Assembly (NCBI GenBank): GCA_030447865.1
Contig: JAUJOD010000002.1
Span: 379,881 to 443,880 of the forward strand
Origin: Nocardioidaceae bacterium
GTDB lineage: Bacteria; Actinomycetota; Actinomycetes; Propionibacteriales; Nocardioidaceae
Direction of reading: 5' to 3'
DNA length: 64,000 nt
Shown here: piece after piece, positions 36,045 to 44,592 of the stretch
Numbering within the stretch: position 1 is the first letter of the stretch
How the letters are laid out: each line of letters begins with the position of its first letter
Made by a program: the position numbers and the translations under genes
The notes under the pieces: generated by a model
What the model was told of the DNA's origin: nothing
The model's database searches: none
What the model saw: only the letters and a program-made list of their open reading frames with translations

Positions 36045-37600
36045 GGCTGGGCTCCGGCGTGGAGCCAGTCGAGCACCTCGGCGGCCACCACGCGGTCGTC
36101 GAACGGCAGCAGCTGGTCGCCCACCTGCTGGCCCGTCTCGTGCCCCTTGCCGGCGATGACGACGGTGTCGCCCGCCGTTGCCCCGCGCAGCGCGGTGGCG
36201 ATCGCCGTGTGCCGGTCACCGATCTCGACGATCTTGGTCCGCTCGCTGGGATCGGCGGCACCGGCGATGATGTCGGCCCGGATCGCGGCCGGGTCCTCTG
36301 TCCTGGGGTTGTCGTCGGTGACGACAACCCGGTCAGCGAGCGCCGCCGCTACCTCGCCCATCAGTGGGCGCTTGCCCTTGTCTCGCTCCCCGCCGGCTCC
36401 CAGCACGAGGGTGACCTCACCTCGCGTGACCCGCCGCACTGCCCGCAGGGTCGCCGCGATCGCGTCTGGCTTGTGCGCGTAGTCCACCAGCACGAGAAAG
36501 TCCTGCCCCCGGTCGACCCGTTGCATGCGACCGGGCACAGCGGCAACCCGGCCGATGCCCGCAGCTGCGGCCGCTACCTCGGCTCGGTCGTCGGCGACCT
36601 CGCCCAGGCAGGCCACCGCGCACAACGCGTTGGCGACGTTGAAGTCGCCCGGGAGCTGAAGTGTCATCGGGAGGGTGAGGCCAGGACCCTCGATGGTGAA
36701 CCTGGACTCAAGGCTCGTGGGCTCGACGTCAACGGCCCGCCAGGTGGCCGGCGCTCCGCTTGGTGAGAATGTGGTGGTGACCACGGCCGGCTGCTGGAGC
36801 AGGGTGGCGACGCGGTCGTCGTCGACATTGAGCAAGGCGCGTCGAGCCCGCGCGGGGGTGAACAGGTCGGCCTTTGCCGCGAAGTAGTCGTCCATGGTCG
36901 GGTGGAAGTCCAGATGGTCGCGCCCGAAGTTCGTGAAGGCGGCGACGTCGAACACCACCCCGTCGACGCGTCCCATCACCACCGCATGGCTCGAGACCTC
37001 CATGGCGCACACGCCGACATCCTCTTCACGCATCACCGCCAGCAGTGCATGCAGATCGGTGGCCTCGGGAGTGGTCAGCGCACTGGAGACCTTCCGGTCG
37101 CCGACCCAGGTGCCGTTGGTGCCGATCACAGCTGTTCGCCGACCGGCTGCGGTGAGCCCGGCGTACAGCAGCTGAGTGGTGGTGGTCTTGCCCTGGGTGC
37201 CCGTGACTCCGATCAGGGTCACCGCGCTGGCCGGGTCGCCGTACACAATGGCTGCTGCCCGACCCAGCACCCGCCGCGGTTCGTCGACAACGAGCACCGG
37301 GACGTCGATGTCGCCGACCAGTTCGGCGCCGGTCGAATCGCTCAGTACGGCGACCGCACCCGAGCGCACAGCCTCAGCAGCAAACCGGGCACCATGGGTC
37401 TTGGCGCCGGGCAGCGCGGCGTACACGTCGCCGGGTTGCACCGACTGCGATGACAGCGTGATGCCGGTCAGAGCGGGGTTCTCGGCTGGCCGCGAGACGA
37501 CCGCTGACCCGCTCAGCCGCGCGGCCAGCTCTGCCAACGCGACAGGCGTGACATTGCGGGGACGCGACGACAGCGTCATCCCGGAGCTATCAAGCGGCAC
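36041..37600 (-). CDS. murE: UDP-MurNAc-L-Ala-D-Glu diamino acid ligase MurE
   Basis: MurE adds the third peptide residue. The 519-residue protein has YAALPGAKTHGARFAAEAV, the ATP loop IGVTGTQGKTTTTQLLYAGL, MEVSSHAVVMGRVDG and FTNFGRDHLDFHPTMDDYFAAKA. The C-terminal specificity motif reads DNPRTEDPAAI. In known enzymes DNPR at this place selects meso-diaminopimelate, whereas L-Lys enzymes have D(D/N)P(N/A). Start GTG 37600 is supported by TAACCT six bases upstream, a leaderless promoter; ATG 37579 is an alternative. It is coupled to murF. Confidence 0.95.
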   Translation of the reverse strand: MPLDSSGMTLSSRPRNVTPVALAELAARLSGSAVVSRPAENPALTGITLSSQSVQPGDVYAALPGAKTHGARFAAEAVRSGAVAVLSDSTGAELVGDIDVPVLVVDEPRRVLGRAAAIVYGDPASAVTLIGVTGTQGKTTTTQLLYAGLTAAGRRTAVIGTNGTWVGDRKVSSALTTPEATDLHALLAVMREEDVGVCAMEVSSHAVVMGRVDGVVFDVAAFTNFGRDHLDFHPTMDDYFAAKADLFTPARARRALLNVDDDRVATLLQQPAVVTTTFSPSGAPATWRAVDVEPTSLESRFTIEGPGLTLPMTLQLPGDFNVANALCAVACLGEVADDRAEVAAAAAGIGRVAAVPGRMQRVDRGQDFLVLVDYAHKPDAIAATLRAVRRVTRGEVTLVLGAGGERDKGKRPLMGEVAAALADRVVVTDDNPRTEDPAAIRADIIAGAADPSERTKIVEIGDRHTAIATALRGATAGDTVVIAGKGHETGQQVGDQLLPFDDRVVAAEVLDWLHAGAQP

Positions 37601-37606
37601 ACGGCG

Positions 37607-37612
37607 AGGTTA
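37607..37612 (-). promoter_or_regulatory. Internal leaderless -10 hexamer before murE
   Basis: TAACCT is followed by six bases and GTG 37600, in the short gap after ftsI. The surrounding GCTAACCTCGCC also occurs upstream of the AI-2E-family gene (minus strand, near 63300). Confidence 0.5.
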
Positions 37613-37619
37613 GCGACGC

Positions 37620-39614
37620 TCACCAGTAAATCGGCAGTCTGGGCGAACGCGCGCCGGTCGGAGGCACCCCGAACTTCTGCAGGGTCGCCGCCATCAGGTC
37701 GTGGAACACCGGTCCGCCGGTTGCCCCTCCGCCGTTGCCGTCACGCGGCTCGTGAACGGCGACGTACACCACGAAGCGGGGGTCGTCGGCCGGTGCGAAA
37801 CCCGCGAAAGAGACGGTGAACGAGCCGTCGTAGCAACCGCACGACTCGTCAACGCGCTGGGCGGTGCCCGTCTTCCCGGCGACGCGGTAGCCGGCGATGT
37901 TGGCGTCCGGCGCGGTGCCCTCATCGCCGACCACCTGCTCCATCATCGCCGCGACCTGGTCGGCGGCGCGCTCGCTCACCACCCGGTGCTCGGCGGGTGG
38001 TGGCGCCGGGGAGTAGCCACCGTCGCTGTCGACGTACCCCTGGACCAGCGACGGTTGGACGTATCTGCCGCCGTTGGCCACGGCCGCGACCGCTGCGGTC
38101 ATCTGGACGGCGTTGACACTGACCCCCTGGCCGAACGCGATGGTGTCGCGAGTGATCGGCAACCAGTCTTTCGGCGCCGGCAGCAGTCCGGCGGACTCAC
38201 CATCGAGCCCCACGTCGGTGGCGCTGCCGAGGCCGAAGCTGCGCAGATAGCCGTGCAGCTGGCTGATCGGCATCTGCTCGGCGGCGAGTACCGTGCCGAT
38301 GTTGGATGACTTCGCCACCACGCCTGCTGCCGTCAACCGCAAGGTGCCGTGGCTGAAGTAGTCGTTGATGGTCGTGTCACTACGAGGCAGCGCCGACGGC
38401 ACCGAGATCTTGGTCCGGGGACCGACGTACCCGGAGTCGATCAGCGCCGCGAACGTGAGAACCTTCTGCACGCTGCCCGGCTCGTACACGTCCTGCAGCG
38501 CCCGCGACCCATAGTTGGCGGGACGGGTCTGCGTGCGCGTGTTGGGGTCGAACGTCGGGTAGTCGGCGAGCGCGAGGAGCTGTCCGGTGCGGACGTCCAT
38601 GACCACCGCGACGCCGGAGCTGCCGCGCGCCTGTGTCACCGCTTGCGCGAGCCGTCGCTGCGCGAGGAACTGCAGGTCTTGGTCGATCGTCAACCGCACA
38701 CCGGTTCCCTCGACCGGCTCGATCACGGTGCTGTCGGCCAGCGGTAGCTGCTGGCCGTCGGCTACTTCGAACGTCGCCGACCCGGCTGTGCCTGCCAGCG
38801 AGGACTCCAGCGCCGACTCGAAGCCGGCCAGCCCAGTGCCTTCCTCGCCGACGAAGCCGACCAGGTTGGCGGCGACATCGCCACCCGGGTACACCCGGGA
38901 CGTGTCCTCGTCGGCGTACACCCCTGGCAGCCGCGCGTCGCTGAGCATGGAGACGACCGCCGCTGCGCGCTCGGGTTGCACGTGCCGGGCCAGCTCGACG
39001 TACCGGGTGTTCGGCTTGCGGAGCAGCGCCACCGTCTCGATGTAGTCGGTGCCGATCTGGTCGTGGAGCAGGGTCGCGATCTTGGTCGCGTACCTCCGGG
39101 TGTACGTCGGGTCGGCCACCAGCTTGGCGGCGGCGACCGTCTCAGCGAGCGCGACCCCGTTGCGGTCGTAGATCGGTGCTCGGGGCGCGTCGATCGTGAT
39201 GGTCTTGGCGCCCTTGGCGACCGCCATCGCGGCGTAGTCGTTCTCGTCGATGCCTTGAAGCTGAATGAGCCGGGCGGCGAACAGCGATAGCACGAAGGCG
39301 ACGACACAGAAGGCGCTCCACAGCCGAAACGTCCCGGTGGCGAGTCGCAGGGTCCGCCGTCGGTTGCGCCGGCCCTGGCTCGACACGGCGGTAGCGCCGT
39401 GGGCCACCTGCGGCCGCTGCCGCTTGGCCCCAACAACCGCGCTCGGTCGGGTCACCGGGCCAGGCCGAGCAGCGGTACGGCGCTTGGTTGCCGCAGTCGC
39501 GCCGGTGCCCGTGCTTGCGCGGGCGGCGGGACGCTTGGCGTTGCGCGCAGCCGTCGTCCCCGCCGACGTACGGCCGCCGGGTCGGGCTCCACCGGGCTGC
39601 CGAGCCGAGGTCAC
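37620..39614 (-). CDS. ftsI: Septal transpeptidase FtsI (PBP3, class B)
   Basis: FtsI cross-links septal peptidoglycan with FtsW. The 664-residue protein has a long basic cytoplasmic tail (1-95, Ala/Arg/Thr-rich), one transmembrane helix (about 97-118) and the PBP dimerisation domain (IDAPRAPIYDRNGVALAE). The transpeptidase domain has the nucleophile Ser381 in SVQK, Ser436-Ser-Asn438 and Lys581-Thr-Gly. A Cys pair in DESCGCYDG near the active site is a noticeable loop. It overlaps ftsL by four bases and is followed by murE after 19 bases. The tail is unusually long and may bind cytoplasmic partners such as Wag31, by analogy. Confidence 0.95.
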   Translation of the reverse strand: MTSARQPGGARPGGRTSAGTTAARNAKRPAARASTGTGATAATKRRTAARPGPVTRPSAVVGAKRQRPQVAHGATAVSSQGRRNRRRTLRLATGTFRLWSAFCVVAFVLSLFAARLIQLQGIDENDYAAMAVAKGAKTITIDAPRAPIYDRNGVALAETVAAAKLVADPTYTRRYATKIATLLHDQIGTDYIETVALLRKPNTRYVELARHVQPERAAAVVSMLSDARLPGVYADEDTSRVYPGGDVAANLVGFVGEEGTGLAGFESALESSLAGTAGSATFEVADGQQLPLADSTVIEPVEGTGVRLTIDQDLQFLAQRRLAQAVTQARGSSGVAVVMDVRTGQLLALADYPTFDPNTRTQTRPANYGSRALQDVYEPGSVQKVLTFAALIDSGYVGPRTKISVPSALPRSDTTINDYFSHGTLRLTAAGVVAKSSNIGTVLAAEQMPISQLHGYLRSFGLGSATDVGLDGESAGLLPAPKDWLPITRDTIAFGQGVSVNAVQMTAAVAAVANGGRYVQPSLVQGYVDSDGGYSPAPPPAEHRVVSERAADQVAAMMEQVVGDEGTAPDANIAGYRVAGKTGTAQRVDESCGCYDGSFTVSFAGFAPADDPRFVVYVAVHEPRDGNGGGATGGPVFHDLMAATLQKFGVPPTGARSPRLPIYW

Positions 39615-40261
39615 CGGCCGTCCTGTCCCGAGCGCCGGTCCGGGTGCCGGTCCGGGCGGTCGGTCGTCGCGTCGACTGAGTCCGCGGGTCGGTTGCGGTC
39701 GGCCGCCGGCGCCCGCTCGACTCCGGTGCTGCCGCTGTTCCGGGTGCCCGCCGCCAGCGGCGTCGCCTTGCCGACGGAGCTCAATGTCGTTGCCGAGCCG
39801 CCGAGCACGGGTTGGTTGCCTGGCTGCCCAGCCGTTGGGACCCCGATGACCTCGCCGGTGGTGAGGGACAAGAATGCGGGGCTGTCGCCTTGCACCATGC
39901 CGATCGCAAGCGCCTCTTCAGCTACCCGCTGCGGAGCCTGTAGCCGGCCCACCGCCAGCTCCAGGTTCTGCTGTCGCAGCCGCAGGTCGGCTGCTTGATC
40001 ACGCAAATGGGTGATGGTGTACGCCCCCTGTTGCAGGGACGTGTTGAGCACCAGCAGGCCGATCAGACCGGCTACGAGCACAGCGACCACCAGCGCGACG
40101 AACGGGATCCGAGAGGCGCTCGGGGTGCCGACGGGCACCACGCTCAGTTGCGCGCGGGATGCACTCTGCGTTCGCAGCGACGGCGCACCGGACGTCCGCA
40201 GCGACTGCGCAGTCGGCGCCCTCAGCGGGCGGGCCCGGCCAGAGGCGAGGAACGAGCTCAC
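39611..40261 (-). CDS. ftsL: FtsL-like septum protein
   Basis: The 216-residue protein has a basic N-terminal tail (about 1-50), one transmembrane helix ([21 protein letters not shown]) and a leucine-zipper coiled coil ([28 protein letters not shown]). A Pro/Arg-rich tail ends the protein. This is the FtsL/FtsB-type layout, and the position between rsmH and ftsI is diagnostic. FtsL family sequence identity is always low, so the call relies on topology and synteny. Start GTG 40261 and the rsmH stop overlap in GTGA. The C-terminal extension of about 80 residues is longer than in E. coli FtsL. Confidence 0.85.
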   Translation of the reverse strand: MSSFLASGRARPLRAPTAQSLRTSGAPSLRTQSASRAQLSVVPVGTPSASRIPFVALVVAVLVAGLIGLLVLNTSLQQGAYTITHLRDQAADLRLRQQNLELAVGRLQAPQRVAEEALAIGMVQGDSPAFLSLTTGEVIGVPTAGQPGNQPVLGGSATTLSSVGKATPLAAGTRNSGSTGVERAPAADRNRPADSVDATTDRPDRHPDRRSGQDGR

Positions 40262-41211
40262 GCGGCCTCCCTGATCCGTTCGGCTGCCCGCATCCGGACA
40301 GATGCCGCGCGGGGGTTGCGCTGGACCTCCTGGTCGTCGGCGGTCTCCGCCCCCCGGGTCAGCAACCGCAGCTCCGGGTCATGACCGGCCGGCACCACCG
40401 GCAAACCGATCGGTGCGGAGGACGACGCGCGCGCGACAAGAGCCTGCTTGGTGAGCCGGTCCTCCAGCGAGTGGTACGACAAGACGACGATTCGCCCTCC
40501 CACGGCAAGCGCGTCGATCGCGGCGGGGAGCGCCCGGCGTAGCGTCGAGAGCTCGTCGTTGACCTCGATCCGGAGAGCTTGGAAGGTCCGCTTGGCGGGG
40601 TTGCCGCCGGTACGTCGGGCAGCGGCAGGAATCGCGTCTCGAACGACGGCGACGAGCTGGCCGCTGGTCACGAAGGGTGTCGTCGCTCGCTCGCGAACGA
40701 TCGCCGCGGCGATCCGCCGGGCAAACCGTTCCTCGCCGTAGCGGGAGAAGATCCTCGACAAGTCGTCGACGGAGTAGGTGTTAACGACCTCAGCAGCCGT
40801 CGTGCCCGAAGAGGTGTCCATCCGCATGTCGAGCGGTGCGTCCTGGGAGTAGGCGAAACCACGCTCGACCTGGTCCAGTTGCATCGACGACACGCCTAGG
40901 TCGAACAACACACCGTGCACGCGGGCAAGCCCCAGCTCACCCAGCGTCGCCGGTAGCTGGTCGTACACCGCGTGCACCAGCGTCATCCGCGAGGAGAACC
41001 CCGCCAGCCGTCCCGCCACCCGGTCCAGGGCGTGGTGGTCCCGGTCGACCCCCACCAGGCAGGCGTCGGGGCAGTGGGCGAGCACGGCCTCGGCATGGCC
41101 GCCGAGGCCAACAGTGGCGTCAACGAAGACAGTTCCCCGGCGTTGCAAGGCCGGTGCCAGCAACGAGACCACCCGGTCGACCAGCACCGGGACGTGAAGG
41201 GCAGCAGCCAT
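40258..41211 (-). CDS. rsmH: 16S rRNA (cytosine-1402-N4) methyltransferase RsmH
   Basis: RsmH methylates C1402 of 16S rRNA. The 317-residue enzyme begins [15 protein letters not shown], with [17 protein letters not shown] (SAM loop), [43 protein letters not shown] and [18 protein letters not shown] chose ATG 41211 where homology starts; the open frame continuing to 41577 is not homologous. The start is eight bases after the stop of the newly noted 51-codon ORF, and its own ribosome site is weak, so it may depend on translation of that ORF. Confidence 0.95.
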   Translation of the reverse strand: MAAALHVPVLVDRVVSLLAPALQRRGTVFVDATVGLGGHAEAVLAHCPDACLVGVDRDHHALDRVAGRLAGFSSRMTLVHAVYDQLPATLGELGLARVHGVLFDLGVSSMQLDQVERGFAYSQDAPLDMRMDTSSGTTAAEVVNTYSVDDLSRIFSRYGEERFARRIAAAIVRERATTPFVTSGQLVAVVRDAIPAAARRTGGNPAKRTFQALRIEVNDELSTLRRALPAAIDALAVGGRIVVLSYHSLEDRLTKQALVARASSSAPIGLPVVPAGHDPELRLLTRGAETADDQEVQRNPRAASVRMRAAERIREAA

Positions 41212-41219
41212 CTCGGCAG

Positions 41220-41375
41220 TCAGCCAGCGAGCTTCATGAGCACCGTGAGCGCGACCGCCGCCAAGGTGGAGATCAGCGCCGACGTCGCCGCCACAGCCAG
41301 ACCGTCCTTGACCTCGTCGCGCACTCGGCGTACCGGTGGCTTGGTTGGAAGCGCCTCTGCTCCACTGCTCGACAT
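41220..41375 (-). CDS. 51-residue single-pass membrane protein in the dcw cluster
   Basis: This short ORF between mraZ and rsmH reads [25 protein letters not shown] and then the helix [26 protein letters not shown]. It has a charged cytoplasmic head, a 24-residue transmembrane helix and nothing beyond it. ATG 41375 has AAAGGG eight bases upstream. The stop is eight bases from the rsmH start, so translation of the two is probably coupled. Spacing, ribosome site, a clean membrane topology and the operon setting argue that it is expressed. No family is recognised. It could be a small divisome or wall-synthesis regulator; that is inference. Confidence 0.65.
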   Translation of the reverse strand: MSSSGAEALPTKPPVRRVRDEVKDGLAVAATSALISTLAAVALTVLMKLAG

Positions 41376-41530
41376 GTTCGACCCTTTGCATTCGCAGCTG
41401 ATGGGATTCGTACGGCCCAGGTCCCCGCCCGCTCCTCCAGCTGTGATCCGGCTGGCACCGGGGAAGGTGTGCCAGCAGGCGTTGAAGGGGCGGTTCGGAG
41501 ACCTCGGCGTACGACGTCCGAGATCGGCGG

Positions 41531-41968
41531 TCAGGACTGGCCTGAGCCGGGCAGCACCTCCTCCGACCAGTCCGCAAAGGCGGGTTCTTGCTCGTTGCTG
41601 TAGGAGCTCCAGGACTCGGCGTCCCAGATCTCGACCCGGTTGAAGGCGCCGATCACGACGCAGTCTCGTTCCAGGCCGGCGTAGTCGCGGAGCAGCTGCG
41701 GCAGCGTCACCCGTCCTTGCCTGTCGGCCATCTCTGCTGACGCGCCAGCAGACAACATCCGCATGAAGTCGCGCGCCCGCTTGTTGGTCACCGGTGCCTT
41801 CCTGAGCTGCTCGGTGAACGTGTTGAACTCAGCGGTTGGCCAGACGTAAAGGCATCGCTCCTGGCCTCTGGTCACGACCAACCCCTCTGCCAACTCCTCG
41901 CGGAACTTCGCCGGAAGGAACAACCTGCCCTTCTCGTCGAGGCGGGGGGTATGGGTGCCCAAGAACAT
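41531..41968 (-). CDS. mraZ: Transcriptional regulator MraZ
   Basis: MraZ represses its own operon, the division and cell-wall cluster, by binding repeats upstream. The 145-residue protein has two SpoVT/AbrB-like halves: [25 protein letters not shown] and [22 protein letters not shown]. The preferred start is ATG 41968 (MFLGTH): GGAGG lies seven bases upstream, whereas for ATG 41974 the same GGAGGT abuts the codon. The C-terminus [17 protein letters not shown] is variable. It is the first gene of the cluster and is divergent from moxR. Confidence 0.95.
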   Translation of the reverse strand: MFLGTHTPRLDEKGRLFLPAKFREELAEGLVVTRGQERCLYVWPTAEFNTFTEQLRKAPVTNKRARDFMRMLSAGASAEMADRQGRVTLPQLLRDYAGLERDCVVIGAFNRVEIWDAESWSSYSNEQEPAFADWSEEVLPGSGQS

Positions 41969-41984
41969 CGGCATACCTCCCTTC

Positions 41985-42026
41985 CTCCACCGCGCGCCAC
42001 TTTACCCCACTTCCCCCCACCGTCAA
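41985..42026 (-). promoter_or_regulatory. mraZ promoter with four-repeat MraZ box
   Basis: On the minus strand TTGACG (42021-42026) and TAAAGT (41999-42004) are separated by 16 bases, a good sigma-70-type promoter. Within and after it are four direct repeats at exact 10-bp spacing: TGGGG, TGGGG, TGGCG, TGGAG (42015-42019, 42005-42009, 41995-41999, 41985-41989). TGGGN repeats with five-base spacers are the known MraZ target, so MraZ should block its own promoter. Confidence 0.82.
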
Positions 42027-42188
42027 CCCCAGCGCTCGTGTGTCGGTGCTCGGCCACGCTCCCAAGAACTGTGCTGCCGTCACCACATCGTTATCCTTGC
42101 GACATCGCGCGATTCCGGCGAAGTGCCAAGATCGGGTGTGCGACGGCCCGCGCCGAGCGGGGCATGCACGCAGCCGCTAGGGAGACAG

Positions 42189-43157
42189 ATGAGCAGCTTC
42201 GACACCCTCGCCGGGGTGACCCAGCGGGTCAGCGACAACGTCGAGAAGGTCATCGAAGGAAAACCCGACGTGGTGCGCACCGCGATGACGGTTCTGCTGG
42301 CCGAGGGTCACCTGCTCATCGAGGACGTGCCGGGAGTCGGCAAGACGATGCTCGCGAAGGCCCTGGCACGGTCGATCGACTGCTCGGTCAAGCGGATCCA
42401 GTTCACTCCCGACCTCTTGCCCTCCGACGTCACCGGGGTCTCGATCTACAACCGCGAGACGCGGGAGTTCGAGTTCCGCCCCGGCGGCGTCTTTGCCAAC
42501 ATCGTCGTGGGCGACGAGATCAACCGCGCGTCTCCCAAGACCCAGTCGGCGCTGCTCGAGTGCATGGAAGAGCGGCAGGTCACCGTCGACACCACGACGT
42601 ACGAGCTGCAGGCACCGTTCATGGTGATCGCCACCCAGAACCCCATCGAGATGGAGGGGACCTACCCGCTGCCTGAAGCGCAGCGCGACCGCTTCATGGC
42701 CCGGGTGTCGATGGGCTACCCGGTGATGCGATCAGAGCTCGCCATGCTCGACTCGCACTCCGCGGCCAATCCCCTCGACGACCTCGAACCTGTCACCGAC
42801 GGAGCCGAGATCGCCAAGCTTGTCGACATCGTCCGCAGCGTGCACGTCTCCGACGCGGTCAAGAGGTACGCCGTCGACATCACCGCCGCAACCCGGCACT
42901 CCCCCGACCTTCGGCTCGGTGCCTCGCCGCGAGCGTCGTTGCACATCATCCGCGCCGCCCGAGCCCATGCAGCGCTGGAAGCCCGCGACTACGTCATACC
43001 CGACGACCTGCAGCTGTTGGCGGCTCCAGTACTTGCGCACCGGCTGATCACCGGGCTGGACGCGCAGATGGGCGGCCGGGGCGCCGAGGCGGTCGTCGCG
43101 TCGCTGCTGCGTGCGCTGCCGGTCCCCGAGCCGGCGGCTACCGGGCGCGGCGGGTAG
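42189..43157 (+). CDS. MoxR-family AAA+ ATPase
   Basis: The 322-residue MoxR ATPase is thought to act as a chaperone for metal or cofactor insertion or complex assembly. Walker A is EDVPGVGKTMLAKAL, Walker B VVGDEINRASPKTQSALLECMEE, sensor 1 VIATQNPIEMEGTYPLPEAQRDRF, and the C-terminal helical lid follows. The start is ATG 42189 after GGGAGAC; the frame is open further upstream without homology. It leads a moxR-DUF58-transglutaminase operon that is conserved beside mraZ in many Actinobacteria. The client is unknown; the DUF58 partner is the natural candidate. Confidence 0.9.
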   Translation: MSSFDTLAGVTQRVSDNVEKVIEGKPDVVRTAMTVLLAEGHLLIEDVPGVGKTMLAKALARSIDCSVKRIQFTPDLLPSDVTGVSIYNRETREFEFRPGGVFANIVVGDEINRASPKTQSALLECMEERQVTVDTTTYELQAPFMVIATQNPIEMEGTYPLPEAQRDRFMARVSMGYPVMRSELAMLDSHSAANPLDDLEPVTDGAEIAKLVDIVRSVHVSDAVKRYAVDITAATRHSPDLRLGASPRASLHIIRAARAHAALEARDYVIPDDLQLLAAPVLAHRLITGLDAQMGGRGAEAVVASLLRALPVPEPAATGRGG

Positions 43158-43166
43158 GGACGCCGC

Positions 43167-44579
43167 GTGCGCTCAGCGCTTACCACCCTGACCATCCGGG
43201 GCCGCGCCTTCTTGTCGGCAGGCGTGACCAGTGCTGGCTGTGCGGTGCTGCTCGGGCAGCGCGACCTGTTGCGGGTGGGTGTGCTCCTCGTGCTGCTCCC
43301 CCTGATCACGGCGCTGCTCACCAACCGGTCTCGCTACCTGTTGGCGAGCTCACGAGACATCACCCCCGCGCGCATCCAGGTGGGTCAGACGGCGACTGTC
43401 ACCATCCGGCTCGACAACCCCGGCCGCGTCCCCACCGGCCTGATGTTGCTCGAAGACTCAGTCCCCTACGTCTTGGGGAGCCGGCCGCGCTTCGTACTCG
43501 ACCAGCTGCGGCCACGATGGCATCGGGAGATGTCCTACAGCATCCGCTCGGAGGTGCGCGGGCGCTATCACGTCGGCCCGCTCACCGTCCGGCTCAGCGA
43601 CCCGTTCGGCCTGGTCGAGCTCACCCGGGCGTTCACCTCTGAGACCGGGCTCGTGGTCACGCCGATCGTCGTACCACTGCCGCGGGTTCGGCTGTCGGGC
43701 GACTGGTCGGGCACCGGTGAGAACCGGCCGCGTGCGTTCGCCGCGGCCGGCACTGAGGACGTTACGGTTCGGGAGTATCGCCTCGGTGATGACCTTCGGC
43801 GCATCCACTGGGCCTCCACAGCGCGTGCCGACGAGCTGATGGTGCGGCGGGAGGAGCAACCGCACCAAAGCCGCGCCACCGTGGTGATCGACACCCGAGC
43901 CAGTGCACACCGGGGCACCGGTCCTGCGTCGTCGTTCGAGTACGCCGTCTCCGCCACGGCCTCGATCGGGTCCCACCTGGCAGAGCACGGTTTCACCGTC
44001 CGCATGCTCACCGACGACACCCGGTCAGCCGACACCGCGTGGCACGACCGCGGGATCAGTGGGCCGGCCGAAGTCGAGACGTTGCTTGACGCGCTTGCCG
44101 TCGTCCAACCCAGCTCCCGGACGAGCTTCGCTCCCTCGTCGGTCGACCGTAACTCGACCGGCCTGGTAGTTGCTGTTGTCGGCCAGTTGACGCGCAACGA
44201 CGTTGCGACCCTGTCGAGCCTGCGTGCCGGAGCTACCCGTGCGCTCGCAATCGTCGTCGACACGGCGGCGTGGGGCCGGTCGTCCGCCGCAGGGGCGGGG
44301 AGCCGGTCATCCGCCGCAGGGGCGGGGAGCCGGTCGTCCACCGCAGGGGCGGGGAGCCGGTCGTCCACCGCAGGGGCGGGGAGCCGGTCGTCCGCAGCGG
44401 GAGCTGCCCCTTCGGCAGCGGAGCAGGCCGACGCACTACGGCGGCGAGGTTGGTCGGCGGTCGTCGTGAACCCGCGCACCTCATTGGAGGCCGCCTGGCG
44501 GGAGGTTGCCGGTAGCGTCGACGCCCGTCGGGTCCGTCCAGCCACGGCTATCCTCGAGCGGGAAGGCCCAGCGGCATGA
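43167..44579 (+). CDS. DUF58 domain protein
   Basis: The 470-residue protein has two N-terminal transmembrane helices (AFLSAGVTSAGCAVLLGQRD and GVLLVLLPLITALLTN), a beta-rich domain, and the DUF58 signature PRAFAAAGTEDVTVREYRLGDDLRRIHWASTAR. A VWA-like fold follows (TVVIDTRASAHRG). A segment of four tandem nine-residue repeats (RSSAAGAGS type) lies at about 371-411 between that fold and the C-terminal helix. DUF58 proteins pair with MoxR ATPases. It begins nine bases after moxR. The repeat region is an unusual low-complexity insertion. Confidence 0.88.
   Translation: MRSALTTLTIRGRAFLSAGVTSAGCAVLLGQRDLLRVGVLLVLLPLITALLTNRSRYLLASSRDITPARIQVGQTATVTIRLDNPGRVPTGLMLLEDSVPYVLGSRPRFVLDQLRPRWHREMSYSIRSEVRGRYHVGPLTVRLSDPFGLVELTRAFTSETGLVVTPIVVPLPRVRLSGDWSGTGENRPRAFAAAGTEDVTVREYRLGDDLRRIHWASTARADELMVRREEQPHQSRATVVIDTRASAHRGTGPASSFEYAVSATASIGSHLAEHGFTVRMLTDDTRSADTAWHDRGISGPAEVETLLDALAVVQPSSRTSFAPSSVDRNSTGLVVAVVGQLTRNDVATLSSLRAGATRALAIVVDTAAWGRSSAAGAGSRSSAAGAGSRSSTAGAGSRSSTAGAGSRSSAAGAAPSAAEQADALRRRGWSAVVVNPRTSLEAAWREVAGSVDARRVRPATAILEREGPAA
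44277..44400 (+). repeat. 27-bp tandem repeat within the DUF58 gene
   Basis: Four full units (44277-44303, 44304-44330, 44331-44357, 44358-44384) and a partial fifth are nearly identical. Each unit keeps the reading frame and encodes a nine-residue Ser/Gly/Ala/Arg unit. Units differ by single substitutions, so copy number may vary between strains. Confidence 0.9.
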
Positions 44580-44592
44580 GGAGGCCCGTGGC

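Noticed and set aside
44277-44400. Regular 27-bp repeats considered as a CRISPR array
   Set aside because: Units are head-to-tail without unique spacers and keep a reading frame; no cas genes are near.
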